A stretch of DNA of 32,742 bases, taken from JAIRQK01 sp047974135. GTDB lineage: Bacteria > Campylobacterota > Campylobacteria > Campylobacterales > Campylobacteraceae. Location: the NCBI GenBank assembly GCA_047974135.1, contig JBKECC010000034.1, forward strand, positions 1 to 32,742. Reading direction: 5' to 3'. How positions within the stretch are numbered: the stretch's first letter is position 1; every line of letters begins with the position of its first letter. This document shows, one piece after another, positions 8,817 through 16,293 of the stretch. The notes below the pieces were generated by a model. The model saw only the letters and a program-made list of their open reading frames with translations. It did no database searches and had not been told where the DNA came from. The translations under genes and the position numbers were made by a program.

Positions 8817-8914
8817 TGATTGTAAAAGCTTTTAAGAAATTTTAACCATTATATACAATGTCTTTAAAAGTAAACTGATTTTATTGATAAGAAATTTGTG
8901 AAGTTACGAAAATT

Positions 8915-8944
8915 AATAAGCCAGCTTTTTATAACTGGCTTTAT
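8915..8944 (-). terminator. Hairpin terminator for the cytochrome c operon
   Basis: AAGCCAG (8918-8924) and CTGGCTT (8935-8941) form a 7-bp stem with a 10-nt loop just after the cytochrome c stop. On the minus strand the stem is followed by a T-rich run. Confidence 0.55.
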
Positions 8945-8948
8945 TTGT

Positions 8949-9254
8949 CTATTTTAATGTTGCTATATATTGGCTTACTGCTTTTATCTCATCATCTGTG
9001 AGTTTTCCAACTTGGCCTTTCATAAGTGCTTTCATTTTGTGTCCATAAACACCATCTCTATACCCTTTGACCGCTTCTTCTATCTTTTCAGCACTCCAGC
9101 CTTGGATTATCGCATTTCCATTTGGCGGAAGCTTTTCTGCATTTTTGCCATGACAGGATACGCATCTTTTGTATATCGCTGCACCATCAGCTGCTAAAAC
9201 AACTGATGATGAAGCAAAAACTAACATTAAACCTAAAACTACTGCTTTTTTCAT
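8949..9254 (-). CDS. Periplasmic class I cytochrome c (c553-like)
   Basis: A 101-aa preprotein with a clear Sec signal peptide (MKKAVVLGLMLVFASSSVVLA, cleavage after Ala21). A single haem site CVSCH (31-35) follows, with a probable methionine ligand in the MKALMKGQVG segment, and a C-terminal helix (DDEIKAVSQYIATLK). The mature size of about 80 residues fits the small cytochromes c553 that carry electrons in the periplasm of Campylobacterota. It is the last gene of a three-gene minus-strand cluster, 5 bp after the repeat protein gene, and is followed by a hairpin terminator. Confidence 0.9.
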   Translation of the reverse strand: MKKAVVLGLMLVFASSSVVLAADGAAIYKRCVSCHGKNAEKLPPNGNAIIQGWSAEKIEEAVKGYRDGVYGHKMKALMKGQVGKLTDDEIKAVSQYIATLK

Positions 9255-9259
9255 TTTAA

Positions 9260-9694
9260 TTATCTCCCTTCGATAACTGTTCTTGATCCATCTGAATGCT
9301 CTATTATAACCATTTCGCCAGGATTTGGTCTATTTATATATGTATGTTTTTTAACTTGGCGATTTGGCAGAGTTGGTTGAACGTATTGAATCTCTTGTTG
9401 CACATACTGTGTTTGTGGCTGAACATATTGAACCTGAGGTTGTACATACTGCACTTGCGGCTGAACGTATTGAACCTGAGGTTGTACATATTGAACTTGA
9501 GGTTGCGTTCTATAAACAACTCTATCATTTGCATAATTATTGCTTTTACCAGCATTTAAAAGAGCTGGCAACAATAAAGCGGCACTAGCACCAATTAGCA
9601 CACCTTGCTCTTTTTTGCCCCATGCATTAGCATTTACTACTGAAAGCATCGCTATTACTGTAACTACCGCTACTGTTTTAATTGCTTTTTTCAT
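9260..9694 (-). CDS. Secreted protein with YVQPQVQ heptad repeats, unknown function
   Basis: A 144-aa protein from the ATG at 9694, chosen because AAGGAG sits 7 bp upstream; an in-frame start 27 bp earlier lacks this. The signal peptide (about 1-24, MKKAIKTVAVVTVIAMLSVV) is followed by a second hydrophobic stretch (VLIGASAALLLPALLNAG) and then six consecutive 7-residue units of the QYVQPQV type. The C-terminal part (NPGEMVIIEHSDGSRTVIEGR) looks like a small globular strand-rich end. I do not recognise a family. It shares the YVQP motif with the gene upstream. The repeat DNA creates spurious long open frames on other strands. Confidence 0.75.
   Translation of the reverse strand: MKKAIKTVAVVTVIAMLSVVNANAWGKKEQGVLIGASAALLLPALLNAGKSNNYANDRVVYRTQPQVQYVQPQVQYVQPQVQYVQPQVQYVQPQTQYVQQEIQYVQPTLPNRQVKKHTYINRPNPGEMVIIEHSDGSRTVIEGR
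9375..9500 (-). repeat. Six 21-bp tandem repeats with 42-bp higher-order period
   Basis: Units at 9375, 9396, 9417, 9438, 9459 and 9480 encode the heptads. Units 3 and 5 differ at one base and units 4 and 6 are also close, so the last change was probably duplication of a 42-bp pair. Confidence 0.85.
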
Positions 9695-9714
9695 TTTAAA
9701 CTCCTTGTATTTTT

Positions 9715-10167
9715 TTACCAATCATAAAAAAGACTGTGTCTTCTATGATAAAAATTGTCTCTTGGACCAAAAGTCCCAAATGGTCTATCCCAACGATTAC
9801 TATAGTGATATGGACTATACCAACCATTACCACGACCAAATCCATATGAGAAGCCAAAAGTTACTCTTGGCTCTTTTTTGTAATATCTCTCGTTTGTTGT
9901 CTCAATGTATTTTATAGTTGTAACTGGCTCTGTGTATACAGTTTGCGGAACTACAACATATCTAACAACTGGCTCAGAACCCACATTTATATACTCTACT
10001 TCTGGCTGCACATAAATTACTTCTGTTTCATTTATATCCACGCTTTTTTTAGAATTTGCCATATAGCCACTCATAAAAACGCCACCACTTGCACTAGTTT
10101 GCGCATTTGCTCCCATCAACAAAAACAGTGTTAAAGAACCGATAAAAGCTAAACCTTTTGTCTTCAT
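9715..10167 (-). CDS. Secreted Tyr/Gly-rich protein with YVQPEVEY motif, unknown function
   Basis: A 150-aa protein with a signal peptide (LAFIGSLTLFLLMGANA, cleavage near Ala22). Then come YVQPEVEYINV (about 52-62) and related V/Y/P-rich segments, and a C-terminal Tyr-, Gly-, Arg- and His-rich region (FGFSYGFGRGNGWYSPYHY). The motif resembles the repeat unit of the next gene downstream, so the pair may be related or interacting periplasmic or envelope proteins. The ATG at 10167 has AAAGGG upstream. It is the first gene of the three-gene cluster ending with the cytochrome c. No known family recognised. Confidence 0.72.
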   Translation of the reverse strand: MKTKGLAFIGSLTLFLLMGANAQTSASGGVFMSGYMANSKKSVDINETEVIYVQPEVEYINVGSEPVVRYVVVPQTVYTEPVTTIKYIETTNERYYKKEPRVTFGFSYGFGRGNGWYSPYHYSNRWDRPFGTFGPRDNFYHRRHSLFYDW

Positions 10168-10208
10168 GTCTAACCCTTTATATGTTAGTTTTTAAACTTT
10201 TTTAGTTA

Positions 10209-10220
10209 TTTACATGTAAC
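10209..10220. repeat. Palindrome variant TTTACATGTAAC, intergenic
   Basis: One mismatch to the 12-mer, upstream of the YVQP protein cluster. Confidence 0.75.
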
Positions 10221-10338
10221 TATTTTAACTAAAAAGATTAAAATTAGAGAGACTTTAAACTCAACTCTTCTTAAATAAAATTTTATGATGAAATATTAAA
10301 ACAAAAAAGTGAAGCAATCGTGAAATAGAAAAATTATC

Positions 10339-10674
10339 TTAATTTTCCAAAAACTTTGTATCTCTCCCAATAAATTTTATAGCCTCTTCTAGTTCTCTCT
10401 CGCTTAAATCAGAGGGCTCTTTTACCCCGTATTTCTCTAAAAGTCCTTCATAAATCAAGCTTTTTTCTGCCATCGGATGCATAAGATAATCTTTTATAGC
10501 CATTTTAACTGCTAGTTCTGAGCTAAAAACCATCAAATATCTATAAAAAAACTTATCTATCCCAACGTCAAGTTCTTTATGGCAAGAGACACAATTCTTC
10601 TCATAAATAGTTGCATCTTGCGCATTTGCATGTAAACAAAAAAATGATAAAACTACCAAGATACACTTACGCAT
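10339..10674 (-). CDS. Periplasmic monohaem cytochrome c
   Basis: A 111-aa preprotein with a short signal peptide (about 1-18, ending HANA) and one haem motif, CVSCH (28-32). The rest (DYLMHPMAEKSLIYEGLLEKYGV and ELEEAIKFI) is helical, with Met residues that could serve as distal ligand. Its start lies 22 bp inside the end of the histidine kinase gene, so it is the last gene of the two-component operon. Its role may be as an electron carrier or, from context, a redox element tied to the sensor; the latter is inference. A near copy of the palindrome sits in its signal-peptide codons. Confidence 0.8.
   Translation of the reverse strand: MRKCILVVLSFFCLHANAQDATIYEKNCVSCHKELDVGIDKFFYRYLMVFSSELAVKMAIKDYLMHPMAEKSLIYEGLLEKYGVKEPSDLSERELEEAIKFIGRDTKFLEN
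10625..10636. repeat. Palindrome variant TTTGCATGTAAA, in a cytochrome signal peptide
   Basis: One mismatch; read as L-H-A in the signal peptide. Confidence 0.65.
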
Positions 10675-11838
10675 GTTGCCTCTTTGTTTGAAGTTACCTC
10701 TATCTTTAAACCGTACTCTTTTGCTATCATCCCAACAATGCTAAGCCCTATACCAAATCCACCAACGTTTGAGTTAAATCTAGTGTATCGCTCAAACATT
10801 TTTTCTATATTTTCTTTTGATATGGTTGCTCCGGAGTTTATAACATAAAGGCTATTTTTTGATAGTTTTACCTCTAAAACCCCTTGTTGTTTGTTGTATT
10901 TTATAGCGTTTGAAAGAAGATTGTCGATGAGTTTTGTGAGTCTGTTTTTATCGATAAAAAGAGTTATATTTTCTTCTATTTGCTTCTTTACATGTAAAGA
11001 TTTATTTTCACAAAGAATCGAGAAAAACTCCAATCTCTCTTTTAAAATTTCAGATACATTAACACTCTCATCTTGCGTTAAAACCTTGTGTCCAAGAGTG
11101 AGATAAGTTAAGTCTTGATAAATACTTGAGATTGTTTTTGCAGCGATGTCTATGCGTTTCAATCTTTTTGCATTTTTTTCATCTAACTTTTCAAGGTTTA
11201 TAAGTTCTATATTGTTTGCAATAGTAGAAATTGGTGTATTTAACTCGTGCGTTGTGTCTTTTATAAATCTATCAAGAACTTCTATCGTGTTTTTCATAGG
11301 TTTAAGCAAAAGTTGGAGCAAGAAAAAACCAAACACAAAAAGTATGCCAAACGCAACCACTTCATAAATAAGCAGTGTCTTTAAAATCTCCATTTTCCAA
11401 AGCTTGTCGCTTTCAACCTCTATAACAACATATCTTGCACCCAAGTAATAAGACTCTGGCTCTTTTATAAAGTGAATATATCCGTCAATCTCATCGATAA
11501 CGCCGTTTAAATCTTGTGGCTTTTTTTTTGAGTGTTGAAAAGATTTCTCTCTCGTCACTGTCAAAAATAGCTGAATTATACTTATCGCTTCTTGGATAGA
11601 TGTTGTCATCATCAAAATTTAGTTGCAAGTTTTTGATATTTTGGATTTGCTTGTTTGCTAACTCGTTTAATTCTATACGTTTTTCTTGGAGCATAACATT
11701 TCTTTGAAAGGAAAAATATAAAGATCCCAATATAAAAAGTATGAGCGCACAAAGCCCCATATAAAGGACAAGAAAGGCGATTAGCGTCTTTTTTTCACTG
11801 CGCCCTAAGTTGGTATCCCAGCTTTTTGAAACTGACAA
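10653..11838 (-). pseudogene. Membrane sensor histidine kinase, frameshifted at an A9 tract (decayed or phase-variable)
   Basis: Two overlapping frames together encode a complete kinase. The first (from TTG at 11838, with AGGAAAGG upstream) gives helix 1 (about 20-46) and the periplasmic sensor. The second gives the second helix, the HisKA box FIKDTTHELNTPIS (His codon 11247-11249), the N box LIDNLLSNAIKYN and the G box VGGFGIGLSIV. They join at nine consecutive T on the plus strand (11521-11529, A9 in the gene). With A8 the frame would run through as STLKKKPQDLNGV. The total length is one base over a multiple of three, consistent with a single extra A. It overlaps the regulator gene by 44 bp and the cytochrome gene by 22 bp. 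It may be phase-variable, rescued by slippage on A9, or a homopolymer error. Confidence 0.85.
10987..10998. repeat. TTTACATGTAAA palindrome, inside the kinase gene
   Basis: Exact copy, read as S-L-H-V-K in the variable stretch between the HisKA and ATPase parts. Confidence 0.95.
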
Positions 11839-12466
11839 TGCTTTCCTTTCCTAAGATTTTGCGCAAATTTTTTATATATGTTCTAACTGACTCTTCGCTT
11901 GGTGCTTCATCAAAATCCCATAAAGTGCTCATGATAAGCTCATGAGGAGTTATCTCATCTTTTCTCTTTAACAGCAAAGAGAGAAGTTTTGCCTCTTTAG
12001 CTTGCAATATAACCTTTTGGTTATTTTGAAAAAGTGTAAGTGAATTTGCATCAAAACTGCAATTTTGGGTGATTTTTATCTTCTCATCTTTTACATGTAA
12101 AAACTGTCTTTTAAGCAGAGTTTCTACTCGCAAAAGCAACTCTTTTAGAGCAAATGGCTTTTTTAGATAATCATCACAACCACTCTCATAACCCTCTTCT
12201 AAATCATCCATGCCATTTAGTGAAGTTACAAAGATAGCAGGAGTTTGGTTGCCACTTTCTCTCAACTCTTTTAAGAGTTTAAACCCGTTTATATCAGGAA
12301 CGTTTACATCCAAAATAAGTAAATCAAAACTGTTTTCATAGATAATGCTAAAAGCTTCTTCGCCATTTGTTGCAGATTTTACCTCAAAACCACACTCTTC
12401 TAAAAATTCGCATATTGTTTCATTTAAACTTTTATCATCTTCTAAAAGAAAGAGTTTTGCTCTCAT
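11795..12466 (-). CDS. OmpR/PhoB-type response regulator
   Basis: A 223-aa DNA-binding regulator. The receiver domain (1-118) has the acidic pair Glu9/Asp10, phospho-acceptor Asp53 (LLILDVNVP), Thr81 and Lys103 (KKPF). A winged-helix effector (about 130-223) follows, with QAKEAKLLSLL and SVRTYIKNLRKIL. The interdomain linker contains a palindrome copy (LHVK, 124-127). Its ATG overlaps the DUF1104 stop (ATGA), and its end overlaps the kinase start by 44 bp, so the three are translationally coupled. Its partner is the frameshifted kinase; target genes are unknown. Confidence 0.93.
   Translation of the reverse strand: MRAKLFLLEDDKSLNETICEFLEECGFEVKSATNGEEAFSIIYENSFDLLILDVNVPDINGFKLLKELRESGNQTPAIFVTSLNGMDDLEEGYESGCDDYLKKPFALKELLLRVETLLKRQFLHVKDEKIKITQNCSFDANSLTLFQNNQKVILQAKEAKLLSLLLKRKDEITPHELIMSTLWDFDEAPSEESVRTYIKNLRKILGKESIVSFKKLGYQLRAQ
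12090..12101. repeat. TTTACATGTAAA palindrome, in the regulator linker
   Basis: Exact copy, read as F-L-H-V-K between receiver and DNA-binding domains. Confidence 0.95.
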
Positions 12467-12690
12467 CTTTTGCTTCTTTCTTGAATATTTTTTTGATATT
12501 GATTTTTTTGATTTGGATTCATTTGTGGCACTCTTTTTCTAAGTTCATCTTCAAATTTTCTCTTTTCATCCTGCTTTACATATCCCATCATAGCAATCAA
12601 CTCTTGCGTGCTCATGGAACTAAAATCTGTCTTAGCAAACACGGGTGAAGTGAACATAAAAACTAAAAATAGAGTGGCGATTTTTTTCAC
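12463..12690 (-). CDS. Small periplasmic DUF1104-like protein
   Basis: A 75-aa protein with a signal peptide (MKKIATLFLVFMFTSPVFA) and a helical mature part containing DFSSMSTQELIAMMGYV and the basic KRKFEDELRKRV. The pattern fits the DUF1104 family of Campylobacterota. It is the first gene of the two-component operon, overlapping the regulator start by 4 bp (ATGA), which suggests it acts with the sensor, for instance as a periplasmic modulator. This is inference from position. The tail is rich in Asn, Gln and Lys (MNPNQKNQYQKN). Confidence 0.72.
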   Translation of the reverse strand: MKKIATLFLVFMFTSPVFAKTDFSSMSTQELIAMMGYVKQDEKRKFEDELRKRVPQMNPNQKNQYQKNIQERSKR

Positions 12691-12846
12691 GATATATCCT
12701 TAATTCTTTGCTTGGCATTTTATCAAACAAAGGCTAAACTTACTCATTTTACAATTTTTGTGTGAAGAGAATGTGAAGTGGGATTAAAGTGGGATTTATA
12801 TAAAAAAGTTATCATTTTAACTATTTTAAAATTTAAAGAAGCCCTA

Positions 12847-13116
12847 ATGAGTAAAGATTTTAAGAAGGTTTTGAAGATTCTTTTGCCAATTTGTCTGTTG
12901 CTTATTTTGGCAAATTTTATAGTGAAATACTACTCTTTTGAAAACAAGGTCGAGAGAGATTACAGCAAAGCCCAAAAATATTTAAAAGAAAACAATATAG
13001 ATTTAGCCATAGTGCATTTTAAAGAGGTTTGTGCTTACAATCACAAAGATTCATGCGATAACCTCGATAAATTGCGTGAGAAAAAAGAAAAAGAGTTTTT
13101 AAAACAAGCTTTTTAG
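12847..13116 (+). CDS. Small membrane-anchored protein, unknown function
   Basis: An 89-aa protein from the ATG at 12847; an in-frame GTG 69 bp upstream is less likely because it lacks a ribosome site and adds a non-conserved-looking leader. There is one N-terminal transmembrane helix (about 9-25, LKILLPICLLLILANFIV), then a soluble helical domain (DYSKAQKYLKENNIDLAIVHFKEVC) resembling a single TPR/Sel1-like repeat, with two Cys. The C-terminus is very Lys/Glu-rich. It runs divergently from the two-component operon and its stop lies in the terminator palindrome. Confidence 0.6.
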   Translation: MSKDFKKVLKILLPICLLLILANFIVKYYSFENKVERDYSKAQKYLKENNIDLAIVHFKEVCAYNHKDSCDNLDKLREKKEKEFLKQAF

Positions 13117-13138
13117 GCTTTACATGTAAAGCCTAAAA
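13111..13138. terminator. 28-bp perfect palindrome built on TTTACATGTAAA, bidirectional terminator
   Basis: Exact 12-mer at 13119-13130 flanked by TTTTAGGC and GCCTAAAA, giving a 28-bp perfect inverted repeat between the convergent small-protein gene and thiC. It has T-rich ends on both strands. The small gene's TAG stop lies inside it. Confidence 0.8.
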
Positions 13139-13142
13139 GATA

Positions 13143-14429
13143 TTAAATTATCTCTTCGTATAACTCTTTTGTGCTTTTCATTGGACATAAATCTCCGCAC
13201 ATAGTACAAACGTCTCCATCAAGTGGCTTTGAAGATTCTCTGTATTCTGTTGCTTTTTTTGTATCTATAGCTAAGCTTAACATACTTTTCCAATCAAGTT
13301 CACCTCTTGCTTTACTCATCTTATGATCCCATTCAATTGCACCTTTCACACCTTTTGCAATGTCAGCTGCATGAGCTGCTATTTTTGTAGCTATAAGTCC
13401 TTCTTTTACATCATTTAAATCTGGCAATCTTAAATGTTCAGCAGGAGTTACATAGCATAAAAAATCAGCCCCAGCACTTGCCGCAAGCGCTCCTCCAATG
13501 GCTGAAGTTATGTGGTCATATCCAGGAGCAATATCCGTTACAAGTGGTCCTAAAACATAAAATGGGGCATTATGACAAAGTTTTTTCTCTTACTGGATGT
13601 TAGTTACAATCTCATTTAATGGCACATGTCCTGGGCCTTCTATCATAACTTGTACATTTTCCTTCCATGCCGCTTTTGTTAGTTCACCTAAAAATATCAA
13701 CTCTTGGATTTGAGGAGCATCTGTTGCATCCTTTAAGCTTCCTGGACGCAAACCATCTCCTAAACTTAGAGTCACGTCATATTTTTTGCAAATCTCTAAA
13801 AGTCTTCCAAAGTCTTCATAAAATGGGTTTTCTTTGTCATTTTCCCTCATCCAGCGATAAAGTATAGAACCGCCACGACTAACAATCTTTGTTAGCCTTG
13901 GATTTTTATCAACCCTAAGAGCCGCTACTCTTGTAAGCCCTGCGTGAATAGTTACAAAATCAATCCCATCTTTTGCATGCTCTTCAACAACTTCAAACAA
14001 ATCATCAGCCGTCATCTTTTTTATCTCTTTACCATATTTTGCAACTGCATCATACATAGGAACGGTTCCAAGCATAACATCACTTACGCTAACAAGTTTT
14101 TTGCGAAATGTTTTTGTATGTCCAAAAGTGCTTAAATCCATAATGGCATCAGTTTTGTACTCTAGCGCTAACCTAACCTTTTCTAACTCAAGCTCAGGAC
14201 TATACTTGTCTTCTGAAACTCCGATGTTTACATTTACCTTTGTTTTTAAGCCTTCACCAACTGCGATACCACGAAGATTTTTATGGTTTTTATTTGCTGG
14301 GATGACGATATGCCCTTTTGACATTTTTGCTAACAACTCATCTTTTGTTATAGCTTCATCTTTTAAAACATCTTGCATCTCTTTTGTGAAAATGCCTTTT
14401 TTTGCCGCATCCATCTGTGTTGTGTACAT
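13143..14429 (-). pseudogene. thiC: Phosphomethylpyrimidine synthase ThiC with an internal TAA
   Basis: ThiC makes the HMP-phosphate pyrimidine of thiamine from AIR by radical SAM chemistry. The frame from ATG 14429 (AAGGAT 8 bp upstream) to 13143 is 429 codons in one frame, but codon TAA at 13590-13592 interrupts it. Around it the sequence is NEIVTNIQ-stop-EKKLCHNAPFYVLGP, where a Leu codon TTA would need one base change. Downstream, all family motifs continue (APGYDHITSAIGGALAA, CYVTPAEHL). The C-terminal cluster motif is CTMCGDLC, one residue shorter between second and third Cys than the E. coli CX2CX4C. The missing C-terminal third carries the Fe-S site, so the truncated product should be inactive. 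Nonsense mutation or sequence error. Confidence 0.9.
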
Positions 14430-14438
14430 AACTTTATC

Positions 14439-14450
14439 CTTACATGTAAA
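14439..14450. repeat. Palindrome variant CTTACATGTAAA, thiC leader
   Basis: One mismatch to the 12-mer; it overlaps the sequence just before the thiC ribosome site, between riboswitch and start codon. Confidence 0.75.
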
Positions 14451-14491
14451 ATTGTAAAGATAGTGTTTTGGTGTATAAAAAGAAGTTTGTC

Positions 14492-14590
14492 GTTGCTTTC
14501 TTACGCTGGCATTATCCAATTCAGGTTACAAGGATCAAAGAATCACATTCTTTATCTCAGCTGGTTAAACCAGCACTCCTAGCACTAACT
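14492..14590 (-). promoter_or_regulatory. TPP riboswitch (THI element) upstream of thiC
   Basis: Read on the minus strand, the region has the conserved THI-box elements in order: a GTGCTGG stem arm, CTGAGA, a variable stem (AAAGAATGTGATTCTTT), then CCTTGTAACCTGAA and GGATAATGCCAGCG. It ends about 60 nt before the thiC ATG. TPP binding would shut off thiC expression, by termination or by hiding the ribosome site. Confidence 0.92.
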
Positions 14591-14633
14591 TTAAGTTTTG
14601 TGATTTTACACGCTTTTTTAAAAGATTACAAGG

Positions 14634-14645
14634 TTTACATGTAAA
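14634..14645. repeat. TTTACATGTAAA palindrome, between thiC leader and AI-2E gene
   Basis: Exact copy just downstream of the AI-2E-type gene stop. Confidence 0.95.
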
Positions 14646-14648
14646 GGT

Positions 14649-15692
14649 TTATCTTTTCTTTGTCCTTGTGAAGTTGCTAAGGGCTATCGCTATCCATCTT
14701 GTATCTGGGTTTATCTCTAAAATAAGCTTTATAATCATAGTAAGAGGAACTGCCAAAAACATACCAATTGGTCCTAAAACCCAACCCCAAAATATAAGCG
14801 AGAGCAAAACTACAAGTGCAGAAATGCCCATGCCATGCCCTAAAAATCTTGGTTCTATGATATTTCCAATAGCTATATTTATAAAAAGGTAAACTCCACT
14901 CACTGCAAAAACCATGCCTAAACTATGTTCTATAAATGTCATAATGATTGGAGCGATTGCTGCTATGATGGAACCAACAACAGGTATAAAATTTAAAAAA
15001 AATGCTGTTATTCCCCAAAATATAGCATTTTCAATGCCAAGAAGTGCTAAAGCAACTCCAACAAAAAGTCCTGTTATGGCTGATGCTGTCGTTCTTATAG
15101 CTAAAAACTTTTTTAGGTTTTGTATAAAACTATCTAGAGTTTTTGCCTCTTTTGTCCCACGCCCTAAAATAACTCTTGTTTTATCTCCAAGACTTGTTGT
15201 TTCAAAAAGTATAAATGCAACCATCAAAAATATCATGAACGAGCCAGAGAGTATTTTGCTAAAAGAGAGTAAAAATCCCCTCATAACATTTATGATATAA
15301 CTTGGCTGAAACTCTGTTGGCATATCGGCCTTTGGATTAAACTCTATATCTTTTGAAGCCAAAAAAATGGAAACTTGCTCCATTAGTAAATTTAACTTTA
15401 CTTGGAAAATGTGAAGTTTTGAAGCGAAGTTGTTTAGAGCATTCCACGTTATAATCATAGCAATACTCAAAAAAGCAACAACAACTATAGTAACGATAAA
15501 AAAAGCAAAAATTCTTCTAAGTCCAAGTTTTTCTAACCAAAAAACTGCAGGAGCACTCATAACTGCTATAAAAATTGCAAGCAAAAATGGAGAAATGATG
15601 GATTGGGCGGATTTTACCCCTGCTATAACTATAACAAAGGCAGCAGCATAAAGCAAAAAGCCACTCTTCTCACCCAAAATCTTTCTACTCAC
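14649..15692 (-). CDS. AI-2E/PerM-family permease
   Basis: A 347-aa inner-membrane protein with about seven to eight hydrophobic helices, the usual size for the AI-2E transporter (PerM/TqsA/YdiK) family. Visible family segments are PVVGSIIAAIAPIIMTFIE, NIIEPRFLGHGMGISALVVLLSLIFWGWVLG and GPIGMFLAVPLTMIIKLI. Members export various small molecules or ions, and the substrate is not set by sequence. Its start overlaps the end of the auxiliary lipoprotein gene by 8 bp, so it is the last gene of the MCE operon, though a functional link with lipid transport is not established. Confidence 0.9.
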   Translation of the reverse strand: MSRKILGEKSGFLLYAAAFVIVIAGVKSAQSIISPFLLAIFIAVMSAPAVFWLEKLGLRRIFAFFIVTIVVVAFLSIAMIITWNALNNFASKLHIFQVKLNLLMEQVSIFLASKDIEFNPKADMPTEFQPSYIINVMRGFLLSFSKILSGSFMIFLMVAFILFETTSLGDKTRVILGRGTKEAKTLDSFIQNLKKFLAIRTTASAITGLFVGVALALLGIENAIFWGITAFFLNFIPVVGSIIAAIAPIIMTFIEHSLGMVFAVSGVYLFINIAIGNIIEPRFLGHGMGISALVVLLSLIFWGWVLGPIGMFLAVPLTMIIKLILEINPDTRWIAIALSNFTRTKKR

Positions 15693-16293
15693 ATACTGCC
15701 TTTTTTAGCCATAAGTTTAACTCACTATTCATATCTTTTAATGCTTCATTGAAAGCCAAAACCGCACCCTTTGCATTTAAGGAAGGTGTATCTTTTTTTA
15801 TTAAAATCTCTTTGTTTACTACTACTTCTCTGGTCTTAGTATCTATAAGAGTAAAAATAATGCCAAAATTTACAAAAGAGTTTTCATCTTTTATCTTTTG
15901 TTCAAACAAAAAGACATTGCTATCGAGCAAATATCCATCTTTGTTTGCAAAATTGCCTTGTGTGACTGAACTAAAAATATTTGAATTTGTCAGGTTATAA
16001 ACAAAAGCTCTTCTTATAGAAAGCGCTGGTAATTCTGCCCAGTAACTAGCAGAGTATGGTTGAAACTCACCATCAAATCTTGAATAGTATATCTTTGTGT
16101 CATGTATACCCAAAACTCCCTTTGGCATTGAAATGCTTATACTTCTATTTGAGCAAACCTGTGTTACTTCTTTGGCTCCTAAAGTATCTATAGCAAGATT
16201 ATAAGTGTTTATAGTTTCGACATTTGGCTTTATTGCACAACCTGCAAAAATTAGTATAAAAATAGTAAAAACAGTTACATGTAAAGCTTTCAT
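15685..16293 (-). CDS. ABC-type transport auxiliary lipoprotein (PqiC/MlaB-associated type)
   Basis: A 202-aa lipoprotein. The signal peptide ends with a lipobox at IFAGC (Cys19), followed by a mature domain with PNVETINTYNLAI, SRFDGEFQPYSASYWAELPALSIRRAF and a helical C-terminus. This is the pattern of ABC_trans_aux lipoproteins (DUF330/PqiC), which sit with MCE systems in the periplasm or outer membrane. Its ATG directly abuts the mlaD stop (no spacer). A near palindrome copy is read as ALHVT in its signal peptide. Confidence 0.82.
   Translation of the reverse strand: MKALHVTVFTIFILIFAGCAIKPNVETINTYNLAIDTLGAKEVTQVCSNRSISISMPKGVLGIHDTKIYYSRFDGEFQPYSASYWAELPALSIRRAFVYNLTNSNIFSSVTQGNFANKDGYLLDSNVFLFEQKIKDENSFVNFGIIFTLIDTKTREVVVNKEILIKKDTPSLNAKGAVLAFNEALKDMNSELNLWLKKAVCE
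16274..16285. repeat. Palindrome variant GTTACATGTAAA, lipoprotein signal peptide
   Basis: One mismatch to the 12-mer; read as L-H-V-T. Confidence 0.7.

Noticed and set aside
9375..9500. CRISPR-like array
   Set aside because: Contiguous 21-bp units without spacers, inside a gene; no cas genes.
9296..9588. Long open frames on both strands opposite the 9260-9694 gene
   Set aside because: They follow from the 21-bp tandem repeat being open in several frames; only the minus-strand frame has a signal peptide, ribosome site and operon context.
12778..12846. Upstream GTG start adding 23 residues to the small membrane protein
   Set aside because: No ribosome site; the ATG at 12847 starts just before the membrane helix as expected.
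13111..13138. TTTACATGTAAA as simply a recurrent terminator stem
   Set aside because: Many copies are inside genes or between divergent starts where termination makes no sense; only two sites are at gene ends.
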